A DNA stretch of 64,000 nt from Glossina fuscipes (lineage: Eukaryota > Arthropoda > Insecta > Diptera > Glossinidae). Positions 63,763 through 64,000 of the stretch are shown here, piece after piece (the first letter of the stretch is position 1; each line of letters opens with the position of its first letter). The notes beneath the pieces are model-generated. The model saw only the letters and a program-made list of their open reading frames with translations. It was not told where the DNA came from and did not search any database. Made by a program: the position numbers and the translations under genes. The stretch spans positions 3,172,273 through 3,236,272 of the forward strand of contig NW_023998415.1 in assembly GCF_014805625.2 (NCBI RefSeq). Direction: 5' to 3'.

Positions 63763-64000
63763 GTAAGTGTTACACCTTTATCATTATTTGCCGTTTCAAA
63801 AATCAACAAAAATCAGACGGACGAGCCGAATTCAATCGGTTAAGAATTTTAATTTGCCTTGTGTAAAATACGGTAACCCATAATATATAGTGGTTATAAG
63901 TAAAAGCAGAAGAACGATAGGCTTGATTTAATTGATTGGCCAAATTACATTAACTCTTAGCTTAGCAATGTAAAAATAAATTCTACAGTAATACAATTCT
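63763..64000 (+). other. start of the intron after the orphan exon
   Basis: Begins with the donor GTAAGTG and continues as AT-rich DNA to the window end. Confidence 0.55.

Overview
The window looks like nuclear DNA from a higher (schizophoran) fly, possibly a tephritid fruit fly. It is strongly AT-rich by eye, full of (AT)n, (GT)n, poly-A/T and (CT)n simple repeats, contains a 63-bp intron of typical dipteran size, and carries several mariner-family transposons plus an old non-LTR retrotransposon piece. The species call is inference; no marker gene fixes it. Most long open frames here are low-complexity or chance frames and are not reported as genes.

Only two stretches look like host protein-coding DNA. 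The first is a two-exon alpha/beta-hydrolase gene of the kraken/SERHL family on the minus strand (40420-41454): an 8-codon first exon, a 63-bp intron and a 948-bp second exon give a 323-residue protein with an intact GHSMGG nucleophile elbow. The second is a 112-bp internal exon on the plus strand near the right edge (63651-63762), bounded by a good splice acceptor and donor; I could not identify its gene. No other plus-strand exon is evident, so much of the window may be the long upstream intron of that gene, with the hydrolase nested in it on the opposite strand, or it may be intergenic.

The rest is transposon sediment and simple-sequence DNA. Left part (1-15 kb): AT-rich DNA, a TTTTC-type polypyrimidine tract (3416-3753), a GA tract, a G-rich tract (12551-12594) and two copies of a dispersed repeat (family A). 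At 15074-16345 lies an almost complete mariner element with TA duplication, 32-bp inverted repeats and an intact DD34D triad, damaged by a late frameshift. Middle (16-39 kb): mostly microsatellite-rich DNA, a decayed irritans-like mariner on the minus strand (30280-30640), a LINE RNase H/C-terminal relic (about 34990-36115), and a tRNA-derived SINE-like fragment (38118-38275). Around the hydrolase gene: a decayed mauritiana-like mariner (39531-39990) and, upstream of the gene, a 506-bp internally deleted mariner with both ends preserved (41930-42435). Right part (43-64 kb): more family A copies, two related family B repeats, a degenerate TTGCTA-type region (about 59395-59830), a decayed IS630/Tc1-like transposase (about 56972-57470), and the orphan exon.

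Nothing here amounts to a clearly new biological system. The points most worth a second look are the nearly intact mariner with its specific lesions, the coexistence of four mariner lineages in one locus, the internally deleted mariner sitting next to the only complete gene, the SINE-like tRNA fragment, and the unidentified exon. All alignments to families were made from memory; no database search was run.
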